A DNA stretch of 64,000 nucleotides, from NCBI GenBank assembly GCA_907163345.1, contig CAJQUN010000155.1, positions 62,001 through 126,000 of the forward strand, given 5' to 3'. Positions within the stretch are counted from its first letter, which is position 1. Every line of letters starts with the position of its first letter. The DNA is from Haberlea rhodopensis. Lineage: Eukaryota; Streptophyta; Magnoliopsida; Lamiales; Gesneriaceae. The notes under the pieces were generated by a model that was given only the letters and a program-made list of their open reading frames with translations, searched no databases and was not told where the DNA came from. Shown piece by piece: positions 10,115 through 21,504 of this stretch. A program made the position numbers and the translations under genes.

Positions 10115-13100
10115 TCACAGAACCTCCGAGTCGTGCTTGAAAGGCCAAGATACATTGTAAACTATGAGTCCCATCACAAGAACAGCACTTCCCAAGACGA
10201 AGAAAGGGCTCAAGCTCACACCTTCTGGGATGTACGGCAATGGACAGGAAAGTATATAGATTGAGATCGGCACTACAAGACCAAAGCCAACTTATTACAA
10301 TGACTATGCGGTATGTACATTTGTCATAAATTACTTCATACTGCAGGGCTTATTCTAGGGAGGGGGGAATGTATTTTAATTCATCGATTAACATCAAGTG
10401 ATGAGATTACCTGATGACATCACAGCAAGGGAAGAAACAATGGCCGATGAAAATTTTAAAAGGTTGAGTACAGAAATGTTAAAAGCTATATTGGTTACGA
10501 CGTAGAGGAGAGGTAGCAGTGGAGCTCCATCACAACCTTGCATAATTTCGAAGAGGGATAAGTAACAAAATGGATTATCTTCAAGCTTCAGTGATAGAAC
10601 GAAATAATAATATACTTATTTCAAGAAAAAACAATTTCATGAATGCATCTGATAAACTATAAACAACAATCAGAAGTTCCATGAGAGCTAATGAATTGTC
10701 TTCCAAGAAACGCAACTTGGGTTATACCTTCTGAAACCTAGAAAATCAAGTTAGCTGGAAAAACATATTTTAGAAAGGAAAATGGCTTCCAGCTCAAAAG
10801 AAGGTGGATCTTCGCCATAATTACCGCCAATCATAAGCTGGTCGGTGATAAATACTCCATGAGTAAACAGTAGATTTCCATGTGTAATTGTCAGCATAGG
10901 TAGAAAGTAGATGCAGCAGCTCTAATCTACACATGTGTATAAGTAATTTGTAGCCATTACCCATAAGTTTAAAATGCTGCAGAAGAGACTTTTTTTGTCC
11001 TTTCTCCTACAAATAATCTTGGATGAAAACTTGTTTTGATTTTTGTAATTTACTTTAAACCTCGAGGTATATTCATACTCCTATTCAATTAAAGGGTTTT
11101 TGATCCATCAGCTTTCTTCTGGTCAGCATTGCTTCAATTGACTCATTTTCGCAATCCCCTCCCGGTAATCTGATATGTTCACATCAAAACTACTCGAGTA
11201 TGGGAATAAAGTCGTATATTAAAATTTACTGATGCTGTACTCTAATATTAGTTTGTCTGATTGGTCACCATAAAGACATCCCATAACTTTCAGAAGGAAA
11301 AAAAAAAAGACAAGCACAACAATTTTCTGAGCCAGAGATCAAGTACAGGCTAATGGGTACCCTCTTTGGACAAACTCTTTTTGGGAAGAAAATTGGAACT
11401 TGAAGAGCAACCTGAGAATTCCAAATGTTGAGTTCCAAGGAAAGATATTACCTGTTGTATTGACTCCAATATTGAGGAAGCAAGCCGCACCACTCTTCAA
11501 GTACGAGGGCAGTTCAGATAGTGATATACCCTTCAAGTTTGACAAAAAAGGCAGAAAGAGCAGAACAAAAAGCGCCTACAAGTAAAAGGAAACAGAGAAT
11601 ATTGCTATTCCAAAGATTAAAATAAAAGCACCTACGGATCTAAACATAACTAGTCACAAGTTGATTTCGTTTATGTGTTCCATATTTATGAATTGAGCGT
11701 GCACCCAGTTTACAAGGCTCCTTCCGTTAAAGAGTCAGATAAAGAGTCAGATGAGGGTTAAAGTCCATAGTTTTAATCTGGAAAGATAAAAGAGGCTAAT
11801 TTTTATTTACCAGATGATGATGGGCAGCCATCCCCATCATTATACTGATAACACAAGTGATGAAAAGAGAATTTAAAAACCAATTTTATGATTTGGAAAT
11901 AAAGTAGTTTCCGACTCAACAAAATTGAAAAAGAGAAATATCTTGTCTCAGTGAGACACTTGTTATTCCAGGTTCATGTCACACCACGTGTAAGAAAGAT
12001 GTTGGCCCAAGTCCATGTTACTTGCCTTCGCTGGTAAATGGTGATAAAACTGAAGGATTACGATGCGATCAACAGAAAATGTAGTTTATTCAGCTATAAA
12101 ATTATGGTTCACAGATTACAGTCTTCATAAAAATGACAAGGAAAAGAAGAAAAAATACCTACCCTCTCTCACTCCCTCGCTCAAGGGAACCTAATTTTGA
12201 ATAATATTCTTTCTAACTCCCTCCACACTCCCCAGGAGTTCTTCTATCTACCCATCTCCATGTATACGTAACTAACTTCCGTCACCCCCTTTTGGGATTG
12301 CGGTCTCCTAGTGTACATCTTATATGTTGGGATTCCCTCTTGGGCTATCCTACTAACTGGATTCTCTTCTGTAGCTTTTCCTTCGCCCCTATCAGATTAA
12401 TACTCTAACTCCGCAGTGCTTCAATCATCACAATGCATCCAAATTCAAGATATTCTCATGCTTTCTTGCTAATTTTCTGGTTAATGAGATTCCCAAATTG
12501 GACTAATCCCCCTATCATGTACTTTCCTTTCTTTTATTGAACATGGGAGGAGACCTGTCAAACCCCCTGTCCAAGCACGCAAAAGGGTTCAATTAAAAAA
12601 AAAGATTCCCAAATTGGCAGATAATGCACTTCCAAGGTTTTACATGTGCATACTGGCACACACACAATTGAAATCCTTGTGAATTAATGATACCTGAAAT
12701 CCAGATCCAAAGGAATTGACTACAAAGATGTCCAGCAGTTTTCCCTTTATTAACACAGCCAGAAACATTTAGAAGAATTTAAATTATGATCAACGAAATT
12801 TAAGAGATAGAGCAAAAGAAAGGGAAAATTTGCATGGTTCCATCACCTTGAGGTGGGTTGCTGCATTGAGGAAAACAGACTCCTGCACATGTCTGCAGAT
12901 ATCAGAAAGTAATTTCTTTCAAGGAACAATGTTAGTTGTCTAAAATAATATAGTCATTACCTTGAAAATCGAAGCAACTGCTTGAAAAGCACTAGAAGCT
13001 ATCATCAATGTGGGCCACACTACTCCGACTCCAGACAGGATTTGATCTTGTTCTGATCCACTGCAATAAGTATTACAAGGACATGAGGAGAGAACAAAGT

Positions 13101-15282
13101 GTGAAGAACAAAATACACATAAGCATCCAACAACAAAGAAACATTTATCACTATACTCTTGTTCCAGTTCCAGCAATTTCCCTTCAAATACCAAAGTTAA
13201 TTCATTTTAACCATGCAACAAGAACTGATTTCGCAGAATAAGCAAGATGATTTAAGATACAATGTCTTTATCTTGAAAATCGGAAGTCTTTTCTCAAAAA
13301 AACTCATTTCGTTAACTGTATAGATTTAATTTAGTTGAATAGATAGCTTTAGAACTGAGAATCAAAGGGCATGGATACGCCAATAGGCACCATTAGTTAT
13401 TACCCAATTCAGTTCATTCACATTTTAGGTATCTATTCATCATCCATGGACAAGAATAATACCCCATAACAGAAAATATAACACCAGCAGCAACAAGAAA
13501 GCATCCAGTAACCCGGTTCAAAGAGTAACTCCTCCCCAACAGTAGCATGGAAAAAGCTAGCTGCCATACTAAAAACGTCTGCAATAATAGATTCCAAAAA
13601 AAAAATCCTTGATGAAATAATGAATTTCCACAAACTAGGTAATACATGTCTATAGTTGATAGTACATGCCCTGAGACGACAAGACGGGTCAGTTATCATC
13701 AAAACCAACTTTTCAAAGACAAAAAGATTTAGACAATTTATAATAATTAATTTAATGATCAAGGTAAATAACAAGGATCAAATGGAGACTCAGCTTCTTT
13801 GCAGGTTTCTATCAAATTTCAGAAAACAGAGAATCTTGTTTATAGCAAGTCTGGAATCCTTAGAAGAGAGGAACTCACGCTAAAAAAATGTCAACTTTAA
13901 AGGATTTTAAAGCACTCTAGTAGATTCAAAGAAGAGGAATCAAATAATTAAGTAATATGCAACTGAGGAACATTTTGAAAACACGTGATTCCAAACCTTC
14001 AAGTGATGCTATGAAAGCCTTTAGAAACAGTTCAAGTTGATTTTTTATTATATTCCCTGACATAGAAATTTAAGATGGAACCCCAGGCAGCAAATGAACA
14101 TATTTACACAATCCATTTAAATATGTACCCCCACGAAACTGAACTCTCTGTGCGATATAAATAGTGTCCACGCAAAAAAGTTCTTTTTAAAAAAATGAAG
14201 AAGAAAAGGATCTTTGTGCAAGATCCCCTCGTCACATAGTCTCTAACTAATTTCATTGATATCAATACCACGACATAAATATTGTCGGGATTACATGTCT
14301 CATAAAGTTTACCAAATGAAGCCTCAAAATTCAATGCTGACATACATACACTCCTTAAAAATTGATTATGCAAATCGAGTTGAGAAATCACAAGGCCACA
14401 ATTAAGTTCCATCTCAAATAAAACAGACATCACCTGACTCAATATGGGTATGGCTGGTCCGGGAAGATTGGCTGTAAAAGATAGACAGCATTCAGTATGG
14501 AGGCCAACAAAAGAAAACTGGTAAAAAACTGTAGTGTCTTATACCTCCAGAATACATTCCAGAAACAACTCCAAGAGCTTCTAGGAAACCAATTATAATA
14601 AAACGTGATTTTGGAAAGGCGAGCATCTCATCAGTAACAACGCCAGCTTGGTACCTCATGTACAGCACAGAAAAATATATAGCGACGTACCTGTGTATAA
14701 TAAATAACCACCATCTTTTGAATTCCATTAAAATTTCAATACTAACTCCTACATGACTGACAGTCGGGCATAAAAATCAGATGATAGTGTCATGAAGCAG
14801 AATGGAATACAAATAAAACTCACCAGCAGGAGTAATGTTAGAAGGCGATCACAGACATGTTTTTACAATTAGAAACTAAATATTCAGCATTTTAAATGTA
14901 TAATGTAACAGAATCATACATACCCGAACGTAGTGAGCTGAGCTAGAAAGAAGGGGAATTCTTTCATGGGAACAAGGGCGAGCTTGTAAAGCACGCGATT
15001 CGCAATAGCTAGTGCAACAGTAAGGGAGGAGCACGCCAGCAGGACGAGTTTCCTATTACCATTAGAACCTGAGGAGGGAGGAGATGCAGAACTGGCGGAA
15101 ATTGGGGGCAAATGTATAAGTGTCTTTCTATGGTAAATCTTGAGGTGCTTCGGACAGGAGATGAAGAGTTTGAAAGGAAGAGTATTGGGAGTTGAATAGG
15201 CGACTGCGGTGGTTGTGGTTAAAAATTGAGTGCGAAGACGAAATTGTGTTGAGATAGCAGCTGGAGCTCGAAGACGATCCAT
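10115..15282 (-). CDS. CLT: Chloroquine-resistance-transporter-like protein (plastid envelope thiol transporter)
   Basis: Ten coding exons on the minus strand: 15282-14924, 14690-14545, 14471-14434, 13578-13463, 13060-12961, 12882-12847, 12744-12694, 11575-11452, 10536-10411 and 10290-10115. All junctions are GT..AG and in frame, giving 423 aa, close to the roughly 450 aa of Arabidopsis CLT proteins. Residues 1-75 are rich in Ser, Thr and basic residues, like a chloroplast transit peptide. Membrane segments follow from about residue 79. Family phrases are NRVLYKLALVP, FFLAQLTTFGYV, IIGFLEALGV, LPGPAIPILSQTFLVWQL, FVVNSFGSGFQ and a C-terminal YNVSWPFKH-like end. CLTs belong to the drug/metabolite transporter superfamily and move glutathione and its precursor across the plastid envelope. 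The start at 15282 (MDRL) gives the best transit peptide; an in-frame ATG at 15294 is possible. The gene looks intact. Confidence 0.92.
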
Positions 15283-15291
15283 GAACGTGCA

Positions 15292-15613
15292 CATAATTGA
15301 ATTGGAAAAGGAAATACCGTGGTAAATACATACCAGCACTTCCAATGGTGTTTTTTTTATATATTTTTAATTTGACTTCTAAAAATAATAAATATATTTC
15401 CAAAAATAAAAATCAAATATACTAAAACATTAGTTTTTTAATATTTCAATTACATAATTGAATTGGAAAAGGAAATACGGTGGTAAATACATACCAGCAC
15501 TTCCAATGGTGTTTTTTTATATATTTTTTAATTTGACTTCTAAAAATAATAAATATATTTCCAAAAATAAAAATCAAATATACTAAAACATTAATTTTTT
15601 TATATTTCCTCGG
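15292..15613. repeat. 161-bp tandem duplication at the CLT 5' end
   Basis: The block starting CATAATTGAATTGG at 15292 is repeated from 15453, with a few single-base and homopolymer differences. Copy 1 begins ten bases upstream of the CLT start codon, so the duplication covers the 5' leader and probably the core promoter. The high similarity suggests it is recent. Confidence 0.9.
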
Positions 15614-15734
15614 ACTCAAAATCATAGCAAATACTGAAATAAGGCCTTACATTTTTTTTGTTGGCACCTAACTCTTTCGAAATTATCACACCTACCCACT
15701 ATTTTGTCCACGCTACGTACATTTTTTTCATTAA

Positions 15735-15873
15735 GATTGCGAAATATTTGTACGGATCGGATCCTGTCATATACCATATATGAAGACATATAAATATATG
15801 TAGATATATATATTTATGTATATTATTATATGACAGGACCTGATCCATTCAAGAATTTTTCATAATGATCAAC
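15735..15873. mobile_element. Small hairpin MITE
   Basis: A left arm containing GGATCGGATCCTGTCATAT and a right arm containing ATATGACAGGACCTGATCC are inverted repeats of roughly 30 bp around an AT-rich loop. The class is not clear and no duplication was identified. The AT-rich sequence from 15874 to 16800 holds nothing else I can name. Confidence 0.5.
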
Positions 15874-16804
15874 TTTCGACAAAATTTGTAAACAAAAGGG
15901 TTCATTCATTTTATATTATAATAATATTATTATTATTAGTACTATTATTATCCTTATTATATTCTAATGAATAAAAAATAGTGACTTCAGAAATAGGAAA
16001 TTATTATGTTTTATTGGACAAAACGAAAATAAACAATGTTGCAATATAATAAGAGGATAAAATATTGAATAATAAATTCAGATGAGTGTTACGTAACATT
16101 TGTGTCTTATCTAAAAAAATATATTGACATATTCCTTTCAACAATCATTTAAATAAAATCCAAATAAAAAAGTTTAAGATTGCAAATAATAATAACAATG
16201 ATATTTTATTGTATACGCAAATATACAATGAAACAAGGGAGAATTGTAAGTATGTGATGTTTATATAAATTTATTATAAATAAATATGGAAGAAAAAAAA
16301 CTTCTTACCAAAAAATACATTTATGAGAAAATGATATTCACATAAGTCCATTTTTTTAACTATTGGTTTGAAAATGTGTTTTTTAGTTACCAAAATACCC
16401 TTTAATTGAAAACAGTCTAAACGTAATTTAAGATCTTTCTTTTATTCCTCATCCCGTCGCCCCACACATTAAATTTTCTGCTCAAATTTTTTCGACGATT
16501 CTCATACCATTATTTTCTTCATCATCTTGTCGCCCCGACCTAAAAAATATTTTCTAAAATGTTCTGCACATGAAATATGTTTGAATCGAAGCATCTAAAT
16601 TGTTCGTAGCATTTGGACTCTTTTTGAATTGAAGAAGACGTCGAACTGCTCTGCACATATAATTTGCGGATCTATTTTGCACATCCATCGTGTGTGTGTG
16701 TGTGTGTATACTGAGTGTATGTAAATTATAAATTTGAATATCGATGTTAAATCATAAACAACGAAAATCTGTTGATATGTTTTTGTCCGTGCTTGTTTCC
16801 TCAT

Positions 16805-18145
16805 TTTCAAAATTTACAACCTGACAGCAAGATATTGCAACGAAGAAGATGACTCAGAGAAAAGTAACTGGTGCACGAAAGTTTTAAAAAGTAACTGGTG
16901 CACGAATGTTTTAAAAAATAACGGGTGCAGGAAAATATAACTTGATTCACGAAAATCATAAAAAGTAACTGATGCACGAAATTGATAAAAAGTAAATGGT
17001 GCACGAAAATTATAAAAAGTAACTGGTGCACGAAAATATAACCTTGATGCACGAAAATATAACCTTGATGCATGAAAATACAACACTGGTGCACGGACTT
17101 TGAGTTAATTAAGTGATGCACAAAATTTGCAAAAAAACAACTGGTGCATGAAATACAATAACTGATGCACGAAATTAAATGGTTTGTGCATCGGTAACTT
17201 AATTGTATGGTTCGTGCATCACTCACTTATGATTATGGCTCGTGCATCACTCACTTATGATTATGGCTCGTGCATCACATACTTTTTCTATGTTTTGTGC
17301 ATCAATCACTTATTTTATTTTTAATGCATCAGTTACTGATTTTTAATTTTCGTGCATCAGTTACTGGTTTTCAATTTTCGTGCATCTATTACTGGTGCGC
17401 GAAGTTTTAAAAAAAACTGGTGCACGAAAATATAACATTGGTGCACAAAAATCATAAAAAGTAACTGGTGTACGAAAATTATAAAAAGTAACTGGTGCAC
17501 AAAATATAACCTTGGTGCATGAAAATACAACACTATTTGCACGAACTTTGTGTTAATTAACTGATACACAAAATTTGCAAAAAAAAAAACTGTTGCGCGA
17601 AATACAATAACTGGTGCACGAAAGTAAATGGTACGTGCATCACTTACTTAATTGTATGGTCTGTGCATCATCCACTTGCGATTATGGTTCGTGAATCACA
17701 TACTTTTTCTATATTTCGTGCATCAGTTACTGATTTTAATTTTCGTGTATCAGTTACTGATTTTTAATTTTCGTGCATCAGTTACTGATTTTCAATTTTC
17801 GTGCATCGATTACTTTATATATTCGTGCATCAATTACTTTTATAAGTTCGTGAAACAGCTAGTTTATGATTAATGCACCAATTACTTTTTATAAGTTTCG
17901 TGCACCAGTTTACTTTTCATAATTTTCGTGCACCAATGACTTTTTATAATTTTCGTGCACCAGTCAATTTTTCTCGGGTTCATCTTCTTCGTTGCAATAT
18001 CTTTCGTGCACCAGTTAGTTTTAATAATTTTGTTGCACTAGTTATTTTTTATAATTTTCGTGCACCGGTTATTTTTATAATTTTCGTGCATCAATTAATT
18101 TTTCTCTGGGTCATCATCTTCGTTGCAAGTTTCAGGCTGTAAATT
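16805..18145. repeat. Foldback repeat field built on GTGCACGAAA
   Basis: The outer ends are inverted copies: the plus strand has GCAACGAAGAAGATGACTC near 16840, and near 18110 the complement of GCAACGAAGATGATGACCC. Between them a unit of about 25-30 bp containing GGTGCACGAAAATTATAAAA occurs dozens of times. It is in forward orientation at about 16860-17190 and 17395-17635, and in reverse (TTTTCGTGCACCAGTTACTT) at about 17190-17395 and 17635-18110. A segment of about 447 bp is duplicated (word CATGAAAATACAACACT at 17071 and 17518). Flanks at 16.3-16.4 and 18.46-18.52 kb also look weakly inverted, so the whole may be a Mutator-like foldback element of about 2.2 kb. The repeat-derived frames are not proteins. 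Confidence 0.75.
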
Positions 18146-18216
18146 CTGGAAATGAGCAAAGAAACACCGGCAACAATGGATCATAACTAAAAAACCTCAA
18201 AAGGCAACAAACAGTA

Positions 18217-18264
18217 TGTATGTATATATATATATATATATATAAATATACACACACACACATA
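18217..18264. repeat. (TA)n/(CA)n microsatellite
   Basis: A run of GTATGTATATATATATAT passes into ACACACACACACAT. It lies just outside the foldback field. Confidence 0.85.
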
Positions 18265-18584
18265 CCAGATTTTTACGAAGTGATGGATGGAAAATTGAGA
18301 GAAAAACCAACTATAAGAAACCGTAACTGGCGAGAAAGATTTACAAGGAGATTTGAATCGTAGTGGTGAAAGGAAGAGCTCAAACGAAGTGCTGAAAGGA
18401 AGAGATTGAAAATTTCTGAGATTGCCGACATTTCTTATTAAAGGCACTTTTGTCATTTCAACTTAAAGTAGACTTAAATAAGTGCACATTTTTCCTAGAC
18501 TAGGATTAATAAAGTTTTAGTATAGGGTACCTGCCCGAACTTTGCCTATGAAACAACTTGTTTGGGCCATGAATATGGGTGCTT

Positions 18585-18959
18585 AATGGACCAGGATAGC
18601 CTCGAACCTGTTCGGAATCGGTTAACTACCGGATTGGACTGATCCTCATGGTCTGGAACCAGTAGCTTATTTGTTCAGAGCCACCGGGTTCCGCTTCCGG
18701 ATTGGAACCGAAACGGGTCTAATTTTTTTAAAAAAATAAAAATAAAAAAATTAACATTGGTGGCCCGCTTGCCAACGGGTAGTTGGCCAAATAGGCAACT
18801 AGCAGTTGGCAAGTAATTTTTTTTAAAAAAAAATTTGTTTGGATAAAAACTTATGTATATGGTACATGTGAGATTAAAATTTTACACAATCTTCATTATT
18901 CTTTCAACTCTCAAATCTCAATATTATTCATCCTCTCAATTATCTCTCAAATCTATAAA
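18585..18959 (+). mobile_element. 5' end of a hAT element
   Basis: Repeated GGTTCCGG, CGGAACC and ACCGG words from about 18600 to 18720 look like the subterminal repeats of hAT elements. They are followed by a CT-rich leader with CTCTCAAATCTCAAT words, then by the decayed transposase N-terminus. The exact terminus was not fixed. Confidence 0.5.
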
Positions 18960-19615
18960 TTGTTTATGACTTTTTTGTTGATTTACAACCACAATAAAAT
19001 TATTATTATGGCATCTTCATCTTGCAACGGCGGTCACGATGGTGGTCGCTGCGGCGGTCGCCAATCACTTGGTTCATCGACGATGAATATGCATGTGCCA
19101 ATTACCGGGTTAAATGAAGATTATGATTCTTTTTTGCTAGCTACATGTGCACCTACGAACATCAAAGATCAAGAACTCGAACAACATATTGAACCTTCAG
19201 GTTACCAATAGAGACAACAAGTCGAGTCATCATGAGCCACTACCACATCGTCAGCGAGTATAGCAACTACTCGTGTCAAAAGAAGCAAGGTATGAGATCA
19301 TTTCAAAATCGCTCAAAAAGAAGGTACATATGAATACATGGCAATTCGTAAATGATGTAAAACAACGTGCACGTATAAAGCTGGTCGTTCAGGTGGAGAA
19401 ACCAGAAAATTCAAAAAACACATAATTTTGATGAAGCAACACTACAACCAATAGGTAGAGAAGCAACACAATCACAAATTAGTCATCTCACTATCACGAA
19501 TTTTGTTTTAACAGCTGCAATTAATCGTAAGTCACTTGTTAGATATATGATTAGATGCGAACTTCCTTTTATACAATGTGAACAAGATGGATTTAATGAA
19601 TTTACTTCGGCTATA
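18960..19615 (+). pseudogene. hAT transposase N-terminal fragment
   Basis: An opening frame (ATG at 19008, MASSSCNGGHDGG…) is followed, after stops and frameshifts, by BED-zinc-finger-like pieces: RVKRSKV.DHFKI, CTYKAG and a KKHI..HNLMKQHYN-like run. Next come LTAAINRKSLVRYMI and LPFIQCEQDGFNEF, which match the region after the BED finger in Ac/hAT transposases. The frame is cut at 19615 by a solo LTR. A short continuation lies at 21105-21176 and further homology at 25502-25830. It is inactive. Confidence 0.7.
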
Positions 19616-21104
19616 TGATAAACACGAATCGTATAGATAATTTAAGGATTTATTTTGTCATATTCGTGCTTATCTGGCGTTTATTCTTAACTTTGTGATT
19701 ATTTCGTATTATTTTATATTCTTTGTAGATTTTACCAAATTGTGGAAAATGCATAAATATGGAAAAATGATCAACAATTCAACGTCACGTAGGATTGACC
19801 CCGAGAACCGAGGAAGGATCACAAAGAAAGATATGAAAAGCCCGAGGAGTAAAGATAAATTCGGCGCCCCATATCCAACAAAATCTGATAGAATTCAAGA
19901 TCTTGATAATTAAGAACATATTTGCTGAAAGATTGATATAATCTTCCAAGATAATTTTGCAATATTCGAAGGCAATAAAATAATAAAGAAGGAATTATTT
20001 GATCATATTTTTAGAAGATACAATCTAGAGTTTTTGGAGGAGTTGAAGACTTTCACATATCTATAAAAATGGAAGGAACTGATACCTAGAAAGATAATTT
20101 CCGAGAGCTTATTGATGATTTTCGAGAAGCTACTCAACACTTTTTGGAAACACAAAATAACTGAAGCCAAAGTCGAAGGCTGCGCAACACTGGACGAAGA
20201 TCTTTGGTGAACTTTTGAATATTGATCCTCGACGGCTAGAGATTGATAGAGGATGAGGACGAATTCAAGGGGGAAAGCGCCAATATGCTGATATTTTATC
20301 CATTTCCTTTATAGACTTTATTTTTATGAAATCAAACTTTGTGTCTATGCATTGTTTTAATTTTATGGAGTAATTTCTTTAGATCAAGGCCACGATAAGG
20401 CAACAACAATGATAATATGTCTTGATATTTGATTATTTTTCAATAAATTACTTATTTGCTTTAATTATTGATTGGTGTTGATTTAACACTGCTTGTAACT
20501 AACTTGATCACTTATTTGCATGATTGTTGATTAATCACGAATCGAAGAGGATTGGTTTAATATAGCAACAATGACATCAATCAAAATATAATAAAATTGA
20601 CTAGAAATATAATTCGATTTCTATATGCGGTTTAGGTGAAAACTGAAATTTCATAGCGACTAATGCTGTTAGATCTAATTAAATTCAATTAGATATAGTT
20701 GGATCGTTAGATTTAATAACTCGAGAAATTGTTTAATGAAAAAGTTTTGGGGATTTCACCGTGATTGTGCAAGGACTTATAATTAATTGAATTTACTACA
20801 TGTCAACATAGTGGAGTTTTGTGTCGTTGTGTGTCTTAATTCTTCACTTGAATTTGATTTATTTCTTGATCATTCACTAACTTTAGAGTTAATTATCAAT
20901 TCTTCTATTTGGTGTAATTTTAGTTAATTTAGATTTATTATTTCATCTCATCTTATTTTAGTTAATTTGTCTAGCTTGAATTAAGTAATTAAAATTCTAG
21001 TCATTAAATAATAGTCTATGTGAGATCAATACTTGGACTCACGTCCACTTATTATAATTATACTTAATCCACTTGCTAGTTTTCCCAACCGGAATCACCG
21101 GTCA
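19616..21104 (+). mobile_element. Solo LTR, 1489 bp, with 5-bp target-site duplication
   Basis: The segment starts TGATAAACACGAATCG and ends CACCGGTCA. It is bordered by CTATA on both sides (19611-19615 and 21105-21109). The text near 21020-21060 (GTGAGATCAATACTTGGAC) is typical of the 3' part of Tat/Ogre-type Gypsy LTRs. No primer site or internal region is present. It interrupts the hAT transposase fragment, whose frame resumes at the duplicated CTATA. Confidence 0.85.
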
Positions 21105-21504
21105 CTATACAACCTTCGTTTTAACATATTTTTAGGCATACATTAAAGAAAATTGTATGGAAATATTTGTTGGATATAGTACCTGACCACGGTTCAGAAC
21201 CGTTGATTCAACGGTTCAAAAAACACCGACCTTAACCTTAACTTTTCTTGACGATCCCGGTTACGGTTCATGAACCACCGGTTACTGTTCCGATTTCGGT
21301 TAAAGTTACAGTTTGACCCTTATTTTGTTAAAAAAGTTGAAAATATTATTCTAATTTGAAATAAAGTGTAAAAAATATATGAATATGTTTTCATCCATGG
21401 ATTAAACATAAAAATAACGTAAAACAAAATTCAAACTCAGATAATCAAAATGTGTAAGATATATTTGTTTGGTTAATATATATAAATTATAACACTATAT
21501 TTAG

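Noticed and set aside
16807..18142. Several frames with repeating FRAPVTFYNF or VHQLLF phrases
   Set aside because: They arise from the GTGCACGAAA repeat units in both orientations; frames on opposite strands look equally repetitive.
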